Below, piece by piece: positions 45,618-54,128 of a DNA stretch of 64,000 nt (the stretch's first letter is position 1; every line of letters starts with the position of its first letter). The notes under the pieces were generated by a model that was given only the letters and a program-made list of their open reading frames with translations, was not told the origin of the DNA and made no database searches. The position numbers were made by a program, and so were the translations under genes. This DNA comes from Candidatus Ulvibacter alkanivorans (GTDB taxonomy: Bacteria > Bacteroidota > Bacteroidia > Flavobacteriales > Flavobacteriaceae): positions 1 through 64,000 of the forward strand of contig NZ_QOLC01000099.1 in NCBI RefSeq assembly GCF_003333325.1, in the 5' to 3' direction.

Positions 45618-46859
45618 TTATTTCCTTTCTTCGGAAACTAATTGAGCAATGTTCACAATTACTTCTATCGCCTTAAGCATGCTCTCTACCGGAACGTATT
45701 CGTACCTCCCGTGAAAATTATGTCCTCCCGCAAAAATGTTCGGGCAAGGTAATCCCTTGTAGCTTAATTGAGATCCGTCGGTTCCACCGCGTATCGGTTT
45801 GATGATAGGCTCGATATTGGCCTTGCGCATCGCGGCTTCTGCGATGTCCACAATATGCATTACCGGTTCTATCTTTTCACGCATGTTAAAGTATTGATCG
45901 TTAATAGCTACCGTGACTGCTTCTCGTTCGTATTGAGCGTTGATATCATCGGCGACCTGCTGCAATGCTTTTTTGCGTGCTTCAAAATGTTCACTGTCGT
46001 GATCTCGAATAATATATTGCAACTTGGTGCTGTCTACTTCGCCGTTGATGCTGTAGAGGTGAAAAAAACCTTGACGGTCCTCGGTATGTTCCGGGGTTTC
46101 CAGACGGGGAAGTGAATTGATGAACTCGGTTGCAATATACATGCTGTTGATCATCTTTCCTTTCGCATAACCGGGATGTACGATCTTTCCTTTTATGGTG
46201 ACCACTGCGCTGGCTGCGTTGAAATTCTCATACTCTAATTCACCCAGCTGACTCCCGTCCATGGTGTAAGCCCATTCGGCACCAAATTTCTCGACATCAA
46301 ATTTATGTGCACCACGGCCAATCTCTTCATCGGGGGTAAACCCGACGCGAATCTTACCGTGTTTAATTTCCGGGTGTTGAATAAGATACTCCATGGCCGA
46401 AATGATCTCGGCGATCCCTGCCTTATCGTCGGCCCCTAAAAGTGTAGTGCCGTCGGTGGTGATCAAGGTCTGTCCCTTGTATAGTAGTAAGTCATCAAAA
46501 TCGTTAGGAGAAAGAACGATATTCTCAGCCTCATTTAGCACAATATCTTTTCCGTCGTAGTTTTCAACGATCTGTGGTTTTACGTTGGCGCCTGTAAAAT
46601 CGGGTGTTGTATCAAAATGCGAGATAAACCCAATAACCGGAACTTCATGGTCTACATTGCTTGGTAAGGTGGCCATGATATAGGCGTTCTTGTCTATAGT
46701 GACCTCTTGCATCCCTATATCCTTTAACTCGGTCACCAGCGCATTCGCAAGGTCCCATTGCTTGGCACTACTTGGAGTGGTATCGCTCTCCGGATCGCTT
46801 TCGGTATCGACTGTAACGTAACCAACGAAGCGGTCGATAAGGTGTTGTTTTTCTATCAT
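45618..46859 (-). CDS. pepT: peptidase T (tripeptide aminopeptidase)
   Basis: 413 aa from ATG at 46859 ([15 protein letters not shown]), matching the usual PepT start; an ATG five codons upstream (46874) is possible. Zinc-site blocks of the M20 family: [27 protein letters not shown] with the bridging Asp, [15 protein letters not shown] with the catalytic Glu, and the late [17 protein letters not shown]. It removes the N-terminal residue from tripeptides in the cytoplasm. Divergent from pyrD. Confidence 0.93.
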   Translation of the reverse strand: MIEKQHLIDRFVGYVTVDTESDPESDTTPSSAKQWDLANALVTELKDIGMQEVTIDKNAYIMATLPSNVDHEVPVIGFISHFDTTPDFTGANVKPQIVENYDGKDIVLNEAENIVLSPNDFDDLLLYKGQTLITTDGTTLLGADDKAGIAEIISAMEYLIQHPEIKHGKIRVGFTPDEEIGRGAHKFDVEKFGAEWAYTMDGSQLGELEYENFNAASAVVTIKGKIVHPGYAKGKMINSMYIATEFINSLPRLETPEHTEDRQGFFHLYSINGEVDSTKLQYIIRDHDSEHFEARKKALQQVADDINAQYEREAVTVAINDQYFNMREKIEPVMHIVDIAEAAMRKANIEPIIKPIRGGTDGSQLSYKGLPCPNIFAGGHNFHGRYEYVPVESMLKAIEVIVNIAQLVSEERK

Positions 46860-46899
46860 AGTTTTAATTTTCATTACAAATTAAAACATATTCAAAATA

Positions 46900-46927
46900 A
46901 TTGTTACATACTTTAATAGTATTTTTG
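46900..46927 (+). promoter_or_regulatory. predicted promoter of pyrD
   Basis: TTG at 46901-46903 and TATTTTTG at 46920-46927 (exact TAnnTTTG), about 20 bases apart start to start. It leaves a leader of about 12 bases before the ATG at 46946, and argues against the upstream in-frame start at 46901. Confidence 0.6.
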
Positions 46928-46945
46928 CGGAAGATTTTTCAGCCT

Positions 46946-47983
46946 ATGTACAAAGCGCTTATACGACCGATACTCTTCAAAATTGATCCGGAAAAAATTC
47001 ATCATATTACCTTTTCGTCCATTCGTAACTTACATCGAATTGGGTTTGGCGGACTTTTCCGAAGCATGTATAAAAAGCAACAAAAGAATCTCGAGCGCAA
47101 CGTTTTCGGGCTTGATTTTCCAAATCCTGTTGGGCTTGCAGCCGGATTCGATAAAGATGCGAAATTATTTAAAGAGCTTTCAAATTTTGGGTTCGGGTTT
47201 ATAGAAATAGGAACTGTAACGCCAAAACCGCAACCCGGAAATCCTAAGAAGCGCCTATTCCGACTTAAAGAAGACAGCGCGTTGATTAATCGTATGGGCT
47301 TTAACAATGGTGGAGTAGAAGCAGCTGTCGAGCGACTGAAGAAGAATCCAGCAGCCGGAACCAAGGGCCATGTGATCATTGGAGGGAACATAGGAAAGAA
47401 TAAGACGACACCAAACGAGGAGGCCGTAAACGATTATGTGATCTGTTTTGAAGCGCTGTTCGATCACGTAGATTATTTTGTAGTGAACGTGAGCTCTCCC
47501 AATACCCCAAATCTAAGAGCCTTACAAGATAAAGAGCCACTAACACATTTGTTGAAAGTTTTAAATACCAAAAATGATGAAAAGACAACACCAAAGCCTA
47601 TCTTGTTAAAGATAGCACCCGATCTTAGCGATACACAACTGTTAGACATCATCGAGATCGTTTCAGAAACAAAGATCGACGGTGTCATAGCAACCAACAC
47701 GACCATCTCAAGGGACGGATTAACGTCGGAAGCAAGAACAGAAACAGGTGGTCTAAGCGGTAAACCACTTACCGATAGAGCTACCGAGGTTATTCGCTTT
47801 CTTTCTGAAAAAAGCAATAAGTCCTTTCCAATCATTGGAGTAGGTGGGATCCATTCTGCTCAAGATGCTTTAGAAAAATTAAATGCCGGTGCGAGTTTGG
47901 TACAATTGTACACCGGATTTATCTACGAAGGCCCGGCATTAATTAAGGAAATAAATAAAGCCGTAGCATCGCAACGGCTCTAA
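46946..47983 (+). CDS. pyrD: dihydroorotate dehydrogenase (quinone), class 2
   Basis: 345 aa from ATG at 46946 ([20 protein letters not shown]); the open frame upstream overlaps the promoter. The N-terminal amphipathic helix (membrane-quinone side) is typical of class 2. [48 protein letters not shown] with the catalytic Ser, and [14 protein letters not shown] are FMN/substrate motifs. It oxidises dihydroorotate to orotate in pyrimidine synthesis, passing electrons to menaquinone. LysE follows 10 bases later. Confidence 0.94.
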   Translation: MYKALIRPILFKIDPEKIHHITFSSIRNLHRIGFGGLFRSMYKKQQKNLERNVFGLDFPNPVGLAAGFDKDAKLFKELSNFGFGFIEIGTVTPKPQPGNPKKRLFRLKEDSALINRMGFNNGGVEAAVERLKKNPAAGTKGHVIIGGNIGKNKTTPNEEAVNDYVICFEALFDHVDYFVVNVSSPNTPNLRALQDKEPLTHLLKVLNTKNDEKTTPKPILLKIAPDLSDTQLLDIIEIVSETKIDGVIATNTTISRDGLTSEARTETGGLSGKPLTDRATEVIRFLSEKSNKSFPIIGVGGIHSAQDALEKLNAGASLVQLYTGFIYEGPALIKEINKAVASQRL

Positions 47984-47993
47984 AATCTAATGT

Positions 47994-48608
47994 ATGCTGG
48001 AGGCCTTAATCTCATTCTCGCTCGCAACATTGGCCTTGGCCATATCTCCCGGGCCCGATAATATCTACGTGCTTACACAATCGTTGGTAAATGGTAGTAA
48101 AAGCGGTATTGCCACTACAGCCGGACTTATAAGCGGCTGCATAGTACACACGACTTTGTTGGCGTTCGGTATCTCTGCCTTGATAACTGCTTCGGAAGGC
48201 ATTTTCTATTTTATTAAGGTGTTAGGTGCAGTGTATTTGCTGTATTTGGCCTATCAAATATATCGAAGTAGCGCATCCATCGATCTTACTGAAGCAGCGC
48301 CTAGAAAATCGAAGGGGTCGTTGTTCAAGCAAGGGGTGATCATGAATTTGGTCAATCCGAAGGTAATGATCTTTTTTTTAGCTTTTTTTCCGGCTTTTAT
48401 TTGGGATACCGAAGGAAATACGGTGCTACAGATCTATATTTTGGGTGGCGTTTTTATGTTCGTTTCCTTCTTTGTGTTTAGTGTTATCGCTGTACTTGCC
48501 GGCGCAATATCGAACTATCTTACAAAAAATCGCTTTGTTGGGATTGGTTTGAAGTGGTTGCAAATTATTGTGTTTGTTGGTATTGCTATTTATATTTTGG
48601 TGCCGTAG
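47994..48608 (+). CDS. LysE/RhtB-family amino-acid exporter
   Basis: 204 aa, six membrane helices. SPGPDNIYVLTQSLVNGSKSG at about 18-38 is the family signature (SPGPD), and LFKQGVIMNLVNPKVMIFFLAFFPAF carries the NPK motif. It likely exports an amino acid such as threonine, homoserine or leucine; the substrate cannot be told. It starts 10 bases after pyrD and may be co-transcribed. Confidence 0.9.
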   Translation: MLEALISFSLATLALAISPGPDNIYVLTQSLVNGSKSGIATTAGLISGCIVHTTLLAFGISALITASEGIFYFIKVLGAVYLLYLAYQIYRSSASIDLTEAAPRKSKGSLFKQGVIMNLVNPKVMIFFLAFFPAFIWDTEGNTVLQIYILGGVFMFVSFFVFSVIAVLAGAISNYLTKNRFVGIGLKWLQIIVFVGIAIYILVP

Positions 48609-48668
48609 TGACCGCCTTGCTTTTTTTTCAAAAATGATTTTTCGCTCCTTCGGAATTCCTATCTTTGA

Positions 48669-49535
48669 ATGATGCAAGAAGTGAAACTAATAGAATGTCC
48701 GCGTGATGCTATGCAAGGCATCAAAGATTGGATTCCTACTGAGACCAAAGTACAGTACATACAATCGTTATTGCGATGTGGTTTTGATACCATCGACTTC
48801 GGAAGCTTTGTTTCTCCAAAGGCAATTCCGCAAATGCAAGATACTGCCGAAGTGTTATCGCAGTTGGACCTTTCTGGAACTAACAGTAAATTGTTGGCAA
48901 TTGTTGCCAATGTGCGAGGTGCCGAGGCGGCAGTACAGCATCCCGAAATAGATTATTTAGGCTATCCGTTTAGTATTTCGGAGAATTTTCAAATGCGGAA
49001 TACACACAAAACTATTAGTCAATCTATTGATATATTGAAAGAAATTCTTACTTTGGCTGAAACAAACCGCAAGGAGGTAGTTGCGTATTTGTCAATGGGT
49101 TTCGGAAATCCATACGGTGATCCATGGAATGTTGACATTGTTGGAGAGTGGACCGAGAAGCTTTCAGCAATGGGGGTTAAGATACTGTCGTTAAGTGATA
49201 CGGTGGGATCGTCTACTCCCGAGATCATAACCTACCTTTTTTCTCATTTAATCCCTAAATATCCCCATATTGAGTTTGGAGCGCATTTACATACCACTCC
49301 AACTGCCTGGCACGAAAAGGTTGACGCAGCGTTCAAGGCCGGTTGTAGAAGGTTTGATGGGGCTATTCAAGGTTTTGGAGGTTGCCCTATGGCGAAAGAT
49401 GAATTGACGGGAAACATGCCAACCGAGAAGATGTTGAGCTATTTTACTACGGAAAAAGTAGCGAGTAATATTCATCCTATGTCATTTGAAAGTGCACATA
49501 ACGAAGCAACAAAGGTTTTTTTAAAATATCATTAA
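48669..49535 (+). CDS. mvaB: hydroxymethylglutaryl-CoA lyase
   Basis: 288 aa, TIM-barrel of the HMGL-like family. VKLIECPRDAMQG at the N-terminus (metal-binding Asp), DTIDFGSFVSPKAIPQM, LSLSDTVGSSTPEII, HLHTTP and FDGAIQGFGGCPMAKDELTGN near the C-terminus with the catalytic Cys (GGCP). It cleaves HMG-CoA to acetyl-CoA and acetoacetate at the end of leucine breakdown, a possible link to the leucine-type dehydrogenase at 42554. A TATCTTTG lies directly before the ATG pair at 48669/48672. The symbol is by function. Confidence 0.92.
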   Translation: MMQEVKLIECPRDAMQGIKDWIPTETKVQYIQSLLRCGFDTIDFGSFVSPKAIPQMQDTAEVLSQLDLSGTNSKLLAIVANVRGAEAAVQHPEIDYLGYPFSISENFQMRNTHKTISQSIDILKEILTLAETNRKEVVAYLSMGFGNPYGDPWNVDIVGEWTEKLSAMGVKILSLSDTVGSSTPEIITYLFSHLIPKYPHIEFGAHLHTTPTAWHEKVDAAFKAGCRRFDGAIQGFGGCPMAKDELTGNMPTEKMLSYFTTEKVASNIHPMSFESAHNEATKVFLKYH

Positions 49536-49536
49536 A

Positions 49537-51078
49537 ATGAAACAAATTTACCTAGTATCGATTGTAATAGCTATAGTGTGCAGTGGCTGTAAGTATCTGG
49601 TAACCCAACCCACTGAAACTATCTATGGAGACGGGACCATGACGCTAAAGTTTATTCAGCTAAATGACGTCTATGAGATCGCTCCACTAAATGGTGGTTT
49701 GTATGGCGGATTGGCACGGGTTGCACATATTCGTGATTCTATTAAAAGAACCAATCCCAATACCTATTTGTTTATGGCGGGCGATTTTTTAAATCCATCG
49801 CTATTGGGAAGTATGGTGGTAGACGGTGAACGTGTGAACGGCAAACAAATGGTGGAAGTAATGAATGCGATGGAGTTCGATCTGGTTACCTTCGGAAACC
49901 ATGAATTCGATATTGGCGAAGAAGCACTTCAGAAAAGAATTAACGAATCCGATTTTCAATGGACCTCTGCTAATGTGCGTCATGCGACCGAAAATGGGTT
50001 AGAACGATTTAAAAAAGAAATAGAATTTGGCAATGTTCCGGTACCCGATTACTACAGTTTCGTGGCGACAGACACCTTAGGGAACAGTATAAAACTAGGA
50101 TTTTTTAGTGTTACTTTAGATTCGAACCCACGCGATTTTGTGCATTATGGCGACGTGTACGAAGAGGCCGAACGTGCCTATCGTTTGGTGAAAGACAAGG
50201 CAGACGTGGTCTTCGGACTTACGCATGTGTCTATTGAGCAAGACATAGAAATAGCCAAACGTTTGCCTCAGGTTCCTCTTATCATGGGCGGACACGAACA
50301 CAACAGCATGCTAATTAGAGAGGGGAGAGGACTTATTACTAAAGCAGATGCAAATGCCAGATCCATCTATGTGCATACCGTTACGTATGACCTTGTTACA
50401 AATTATGTGCACATACATTCTAAGAATGTGCCCATAACCGATAAGATCCCATCGCAACCTGCCGTAGATCGAATTATAAAAAAATGGAATTCGATATTAG
50501 ATGAAGAAATGAAAGATATAGTCGTAGATCCAAACGACGTGATCTATGATGCAAACTCTCCCCTTGACGGAACCGATATTGCGAATAGAAGTATTCAAAC
50601 CAATCTTGGCGAGATTATCTCGCATGCAATGGCCAATTCGTTTACAAAGAAGGCGGATGCTGCTATTTTGAACGGAGGGTCAATTCGTTTAGACGATAAT
50701 CTATATCGTGCTATAACTCCGGCAGATATATTTAGAGTATTGCCGTTTGGAGGAAAAGTTGTAAAAGTTGATATGAAAGGAAGTCTGTTAACAAAAGTGT
50801 TAGATTATGGCGAATCTCAACGAGGAACCGGAGCCTACCTACAGCGATACAATTTGTCGCAGAACAGTACCGGTAATTGGGAACTAAACGGCCGTGCGAT
50901 TTCTGAAAGAAAAACATACACCATAGCCTTGAGCGATTACCTTTTAAAAGGAATCGATATCCCATTTTTAAAACCAGAGAACGAAGAGATAGTCAAAGTC
51001 TATGACACCGAACCAGACGACCTGGCTTACGATATCAGAAAAGCCGTAATTAAACACCTAAAATCGTTAAGTAGATAA
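49537..51078 (+). CDS. 5'-nucleotidase/UshA-like metallophosphatase lipoprotein
   Basis: 513 aa. Lipoprotein signal with lipobox CSGC (Cys18). N-terminal calcineurin-like phosphatase domain with FMAGDFLNPS (Asp83), FGNHEFDIG (Asn121, His122), GLTHVSIEQD and MGGHEHN; C-terminal 5'-nucleotidase domain with DAAILNGGSIR, the block before FRVLPFGGKV that binds the nucleoside. The first metal motif, D-x-H in UshA, is D-V-Y here (Asp44, Tyr46), a variant seen in a distinct subfamily. It starts 1 base after mvaB, so may share its transcript. Likely acts on nucleotides or other phosphates in the periplasm. Confidence 0.88.
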   Translation: MKQIYLVSIVIAIVCSGCKYLVTQPTETIYGDGTMTLKFIQLNDVYEIAPLNGGLYGGLARVAHIRDSIKRTNPNTYLFMAGDFLNPSLLGSMVVDGERVNGKQMVEVMNAMEFDLVTFGNHEFDIGEEALQKRINESDFQWTSANVRHATENGLERFKKEIEFGNVPVPDYYSFVATDTLGNSIKLGFFSVTLDSNPRDFVHYGDVYEEAERAYRLVKDKADVVFGLTHVSIEQDIEIAKRLPQVPLIMGGHEHNSMLIREGRGLITKADANARSIYVHTVTYDLVTNYVHIHSKNVPITDKIPSQPAVDRIIKKWNSILDEEMKDIVVDPNDVIYDANSPLDGTDIANRSIQTNLGEIISHAMANSFTKKADAAILNGGSIRLDDNLYRAITPADIFRVLPFGGKVVKVDMKGSLLTKVLDYGESQRGTGAYLQRYNLSQNSTGNWELNGRAISERKTYTIALSDYLLKGIDIPFLKPENEEIVKVYDTEPDDLAYDIRKAVIKHLKSLSR

Positions 51079-51089
51079 TTTTAATCCCT

Positions 51090-51569
51090 ATGAAAAAAGC
51101 CCTTAAATTTATTGGAATACTTGCGCTGCTCGCATTAATCGCCATTCAATTTATTCGTCCCGATCGAAATGACGGCGGGTACGAAACAGTAATTCCTTTC
51201 GAGAATGAAACCAAACCTTCTGTACAAGTAGCTGCGATCTTAAAAGAAAATTGTTACGACTGCCATAGCGATCAAACACAATACCCATGGTATGCCGAAA
51301 TAGCGCCATTTTCGTTATGGTTGGAGGAACATATAGAACATGGAAAAGGACATTTTAATGTGTCGGAATGGAAATCGTATTCGGTAAAGAAAAAGGATCA
51401 TAAATTGGAAGAGCTCATCGAAATGGTCGAAGATGGAGAAATGCCGTTAGATTCATATACCTGGATGCATGGTAATCTTCCCGAAGAAGATAAACTACTA
51501 CTCATTCAATGGGCGACACTATCCAGACTACAGTATAAGGATCAACTCAATATCTCTACGAATCAGTAG
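51090..51569 (+). CDS. haem-binding-domain (c-type) membrane-anchored protein
   Basis: 159 aa. One N-terminal membrane helix (about 5-20) anchors a periplasmic domain with C-x2-C-H at 55-59 (CYDCHS), followed by YPWYAEIAPFSLWLEEHIEHG, the conserved second half of the Haem_bd family with candidate axial ligands. It would carry a covalently bound haem. It sits 11 bases after the phosphatase gene and 137 bases before the putative iron operon. Electron transfer or haem sensing are both possible. Confidence 0.88.
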   Translation: MKKALKFIGILALLALIAIQFIRPDRNDGGYETVIPFENETKPSVQVAAILKENCYDCHSDQTQYPWYAEIAPFSLWLEEHIEHGKGHFNVSEWKSYSVKKKDHKLEELIEMVEDGEMPLDSYTWMHGNLPEEDKLLLIQWATLSRLQYKDQLNISTNQ

Positions 51570-51603
51570 GACCCAATTCCGAAGATTTAAAAATTCTATC
51601 ATT

Positions 51604-51628
51604 TTTATTTAAAATTAATCTAAATAAA
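51604..51628. promoter_or_regulatory. palindromic operator, copy 1 (putative iron-regulator site)
   Basis: TTTATTTA (51604-51611), 9-base spacer, TAAATAAA (51621-51628): a perfect 8-bp inverted repeat ending 1 base before the -33 TTTG of the DUF4856 operon. The same half-sites and spacer recur at 51677-51699. Confidence 0.65.
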
Positions 51629-51660
51629 TTTGTGTAAGTTCTCATTCACGTGTATTTTTG
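51629..51660 (+). promoter_or_regulatory. promoter of the DUF4856-imelysin-HTTM-TonB operon
   Basis: TTTG at 51629-51632 and TATTTTTG at 51653-51660, 24 bases apart start to start: a full match to both flavobacterial promoter elements. The start point would be near 51667, between the two operator palindromes. Confidence 0.75.
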
Positions 51661-51676
51661 CGGCTGAAATTAATCA

Positions 51677-51699
51677 TTATTTATATTAAGTCTAAATAA
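51677..51699. promoter_or_regulatory. palindromic operator, copy 2 (putative iron-regulator site)
   Basis: TTATTTA (51677-51683), 9-base spacer, TAAATAA (51693-51699). It lies just downstream of the predicted start point and 7 bases before the ATG, where bound repressor would block transcription. Confidence 0.65.
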
Positions 51700-51706
51700 A
51701 CACACA

Positions 51707-52927
51707 ATGAAGAAGCTTATTTTTACTGCAAGTTTACTAGGTGCTTTTATGGTATCATGTTCAGACGACGATCCGGGAACACCTATTGATAACAATGTAG
51801 TTGCCCCTGTAAATTATACTTTTGAACGCGACGGAGAATCGACAGTATCGTTTAGCGGTCAAACAACTCGAATCTTGATGGCCGAAGAAATCGTTGACGC
51901 TTTTAAAGATTTTGACAATACTACCGAGACCTCGTTGCAAGCTAAATTTGCTCATGAGGAAGGTGCAAACGATTTTGAAGATCCGGCATTGAACGCTTCC
52001 GATAAGAATGTACGTAGTAAAACAGCTGCTTCTAGGGACTTCTTTAATACCAACACCACAGAAGCAACCGCTATTAAAGAAACATTTGAAGGATATATCT
52101 CAGACCAAGTAAACGAAGTATTCGTAAACCAAAATGTAGCTGCTGCTCCCGGGACGGCAGGGCAAATAGCTGATGGTTCTTCAGCACGGTATGTCAATGG
52201 TAAAGGTCTTGAACTGGACCAAGCTTTTGCAAAAGGACTCATAGGTGCACTTATGACCGATCAGATGTTGAATAATTATTTAGGAACAGCAGTTTTAGAC
52301 GAAGGTAACAACCGTGAAAACAATGACAACGACATTACCGATGGAGAAAAACCATATACCACAATGGAACACAAATGGGACGAAGCCTATGGGTATCTCT
52401 TCGGAAACAGTGCCGATGCTGCTTCGCCATTAGCGACCCTTGGAGCAGATGACAGCTTCTTGAACAAATACCTAGGACGCGTAGAAGGAGACTCAGATTT
52501 TGCAGGTATAGCTCAAGACATTTTTGACGCCTTTAAGTTAGGTCGTGCGGCCATCGTGGCTAAGAATTACGAAGTTCGCGATCAACAAGCCGCAATAATT
52601 CGTCAAAAGATCTCTGAGGTGATCGCAATTCGTGCGGTGTACTACCTACAAAGTGGGAAAACTGCCATCGAGAACCAAGATTTTGGTGGGGCCTTCCACG
52701 ATCTTTCAGAAGGATACGGTTTCGTATATAGCTTGCGCTTCACACGCAACAACCAAGACGACATGGCATATTTTAGCAGAAGTGAAGTCGATGGATTTAT
52801 TGATGCGATTATGAACGACGGTGCTAACGGATTTTGGGACGTAACTCCTGAAACTTTAGATACCGTTTCAGAAGCTATTGCGACCAAATTCTCATTTACG
52901 GTTGCACAAGCCGCTAACGCAGATTAA
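51707..52927 (+). CDS. DUF4856-domain lipoprotein
   Basis: 406 aa. Lipoprotein signal with lipobox VSC (Cys18). The mature protein is DUF4856: YTFERDGESTVSFSGQTTR near 37-55, an acidic middle, KWDEAYGYLFGN near 223-234, helix-rich C-terminal half. The family is found in Bacteroidota, mostly beside imelysin genes; its function is unknown. It is the first gene of an operon with imelysin, HTTM and a TonB receptor, under a promoter flanked by two palindromes. Surface or periplasmic metal capture is the natural guess. Confidence 0.88.
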   Translation: MKKLIFTASLLGAFMVSCSDDDPGTPIDNNVVAPVNYTFERDGESTVSFSGQTTRILMAEEIVDAFKDFDNTTETSLQAKFAHEEGANDFEDPALNASDKNVRSKTAASRDFFNTNTTEATAIKETFEGYISDQVNEVFVNQNVAAAPGTAGQIADGSSARYVNGKGLELDQAFAKGLIGALMTDQMLNNYLGTAVLDEGNNRENNDNDITDGEKPYTTMEHKWDEAYGYLFGNSADAASPLATLGADDSFLNKYLGRVEGDSDFAGIAQDIFDAFKLGRAAIVAKNYEVRDQQAAIIRQKISEVIAIRAVYYLQSGKTAIENQDFGGAFHDLSEGYGFVYSLRFTRNNQDDMAYFSRSEVDGFIDAIMNDGANGFWDVTPETLDTVSEAIATKFSFTVAQAANAD

Positions 52928-52984
52928 TTAGTGCATTTAGCCAAAGCAACCGGTTTTTTAGTATAGAAATTGGTTGCTTCTTTC

Positions 52985-52992
52985 TATTTTTG
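52985..52992 (+). promoter_or_regulatory. possible internal -7 element before the imelysin gene
   Basis: TATTTTTG fits TAnnTTTG and lies 21 bases before the ATG at 53013, but the -33 side is poor (TTGG at 52970 is too close). Confidence 0.35.
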
Positions 52993-53012
52993 CACCCCAA
53001 AAAATTTTTAAG

Positions 53013-54128
53013 ATGATCAAACGAATAGTAGCAGTATTTTTAATTATAGCAACTTGTTACGCTTGTAGTGAAAGTGACGATTCGGGACCAAACTCACAAG
53101 ATGAATTCGATCGCTCGGCTATGCTGATTAACTGGGCCGATAATATTATCGTTCCGGCCTACACTAGTTTAGAAGTGGAAAATTCGGCTTTGGTGTCGGC
53201 AACCGCAACCTTTACCAATTCGCCAAACGAACAGAACTTGCAAACATTGCGCACTTCTTGGTTGAATGCCTATAGTGCTTTTCAACATGTGTCTATGTTC
53301 GAGATCGGATTGGCAGAACAGTTACGATTTAGAGATAGAATGAATACCTATCCTGCTAACGTTAGTGAAATAGAGGGGTTTATTGCCAATGGTACTTACG
53401 ATTTTTCACTTCCCTCAACCAATGATGCCCAAGGATTTCCTGCTTTAGATTATATGCTTTACGGGTTAGGGTCGAATACTTCGGAAGTCTTAAGTTTTTA
53501 TGTTTCTAATCCCGATGCATCAAAATACTTGGATTATTTAAACGATCTTGTAAACAGTATTGATACACTTACAAGTGAAGTTCTTACTAATTGGGAAACC
53601 GGATTTAGAAATGATTTTGTCGCTAATGACGGGTCATCTGCTTCCGCATCGGTCGATAAATTGACCAACGATTATATTTTATACTACGAAAAAGCCTTAC
53701 GTGCAGGCAAAATTGGAATTCCGGCCGGTGTTTTTTCAAACGATCCGTTGCCAACCCATGTAGAGGCATTATATGCTCAGGAGGTATCGAAAGAATTGGC
53801 CCTTGAAGCACTGGCTGCCACTAAAGGATTTTTTCTTGGGAAGCATCACAATACCAATCAGCAAGGTCCTAGCTTTAAGGCGTATCTCGATTTCCTTAAT
53901 ACCATTAAGAATGGAGAAGACTTAAGTAGTTTGATCGTTGAGCAATTCAACGCTGCCAATGCTGAAATGAGTTCTTTGAATCCAAATTTTGCAGTACAAA
54001 TACAATCTAATAACTCCGCAATGCTACAAACCTATGATGCCTTACAACGTAACGTGATCTTACTAAAAGTCGATATGTTGCAAGCGCTTAGCATTGATGT
54101 TGATTTTGTGGATACAGACGGCGATTAA
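53013..54128 (+). CDS. imelysin-family (peptidase M75-like) lipoprotein
   Basis: 371 aa from ATG at 53013 (MIKRIVAVFLIIATCYACSES, lipobox Cys18); an ATG 13 codons upstream overlaps the possible promoter. Imelysin domain: MLINWADNIIVPAYTSLEVE, LRTSWLNAYSAFQHVSMFEIG, GFPALDYMLYGLGSN and FKAYLDFLNTIKNGEDL. The family is linked to iron uptake (EfeO/IrpA-like fold, periplasmic metal binding). Its stop overlaps the HTTM start by one base. Despite the name, proteolysis is not established. Confidence 0.9.
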   Translation: MIKRIVAVFLIIATCYACSESDDSGPNSQDEFDRSAMLINWADNIIVPAYTSLEVENSALVSATATFTNSPNEQNLQTLRTSWLNAYSAFQHVSMFEIGLAEQLRFRDRMNTYPANVSEIEGFIANGTYDFSLPSTNDAQGFPALDYMLYGLGSNTSEVLSFYVSNPDASKYLDYLNDLVNSIDTLTSEVLTNWETGFRNDFVANDGSSASASVDKLTNDYILYYEKALRAGKIGIPAGVFSNDPLPTHVEALYAQEVSKELALEALAATKGFFLGKHHNTNQQGPSFKAYLDFLNTIKNGEDLSSLIVEQFNAANAEMSSLNPNFAVQIQSNNSAMLQTYDALQRNVILLKVDMLQALSIDVDFVDTDGD

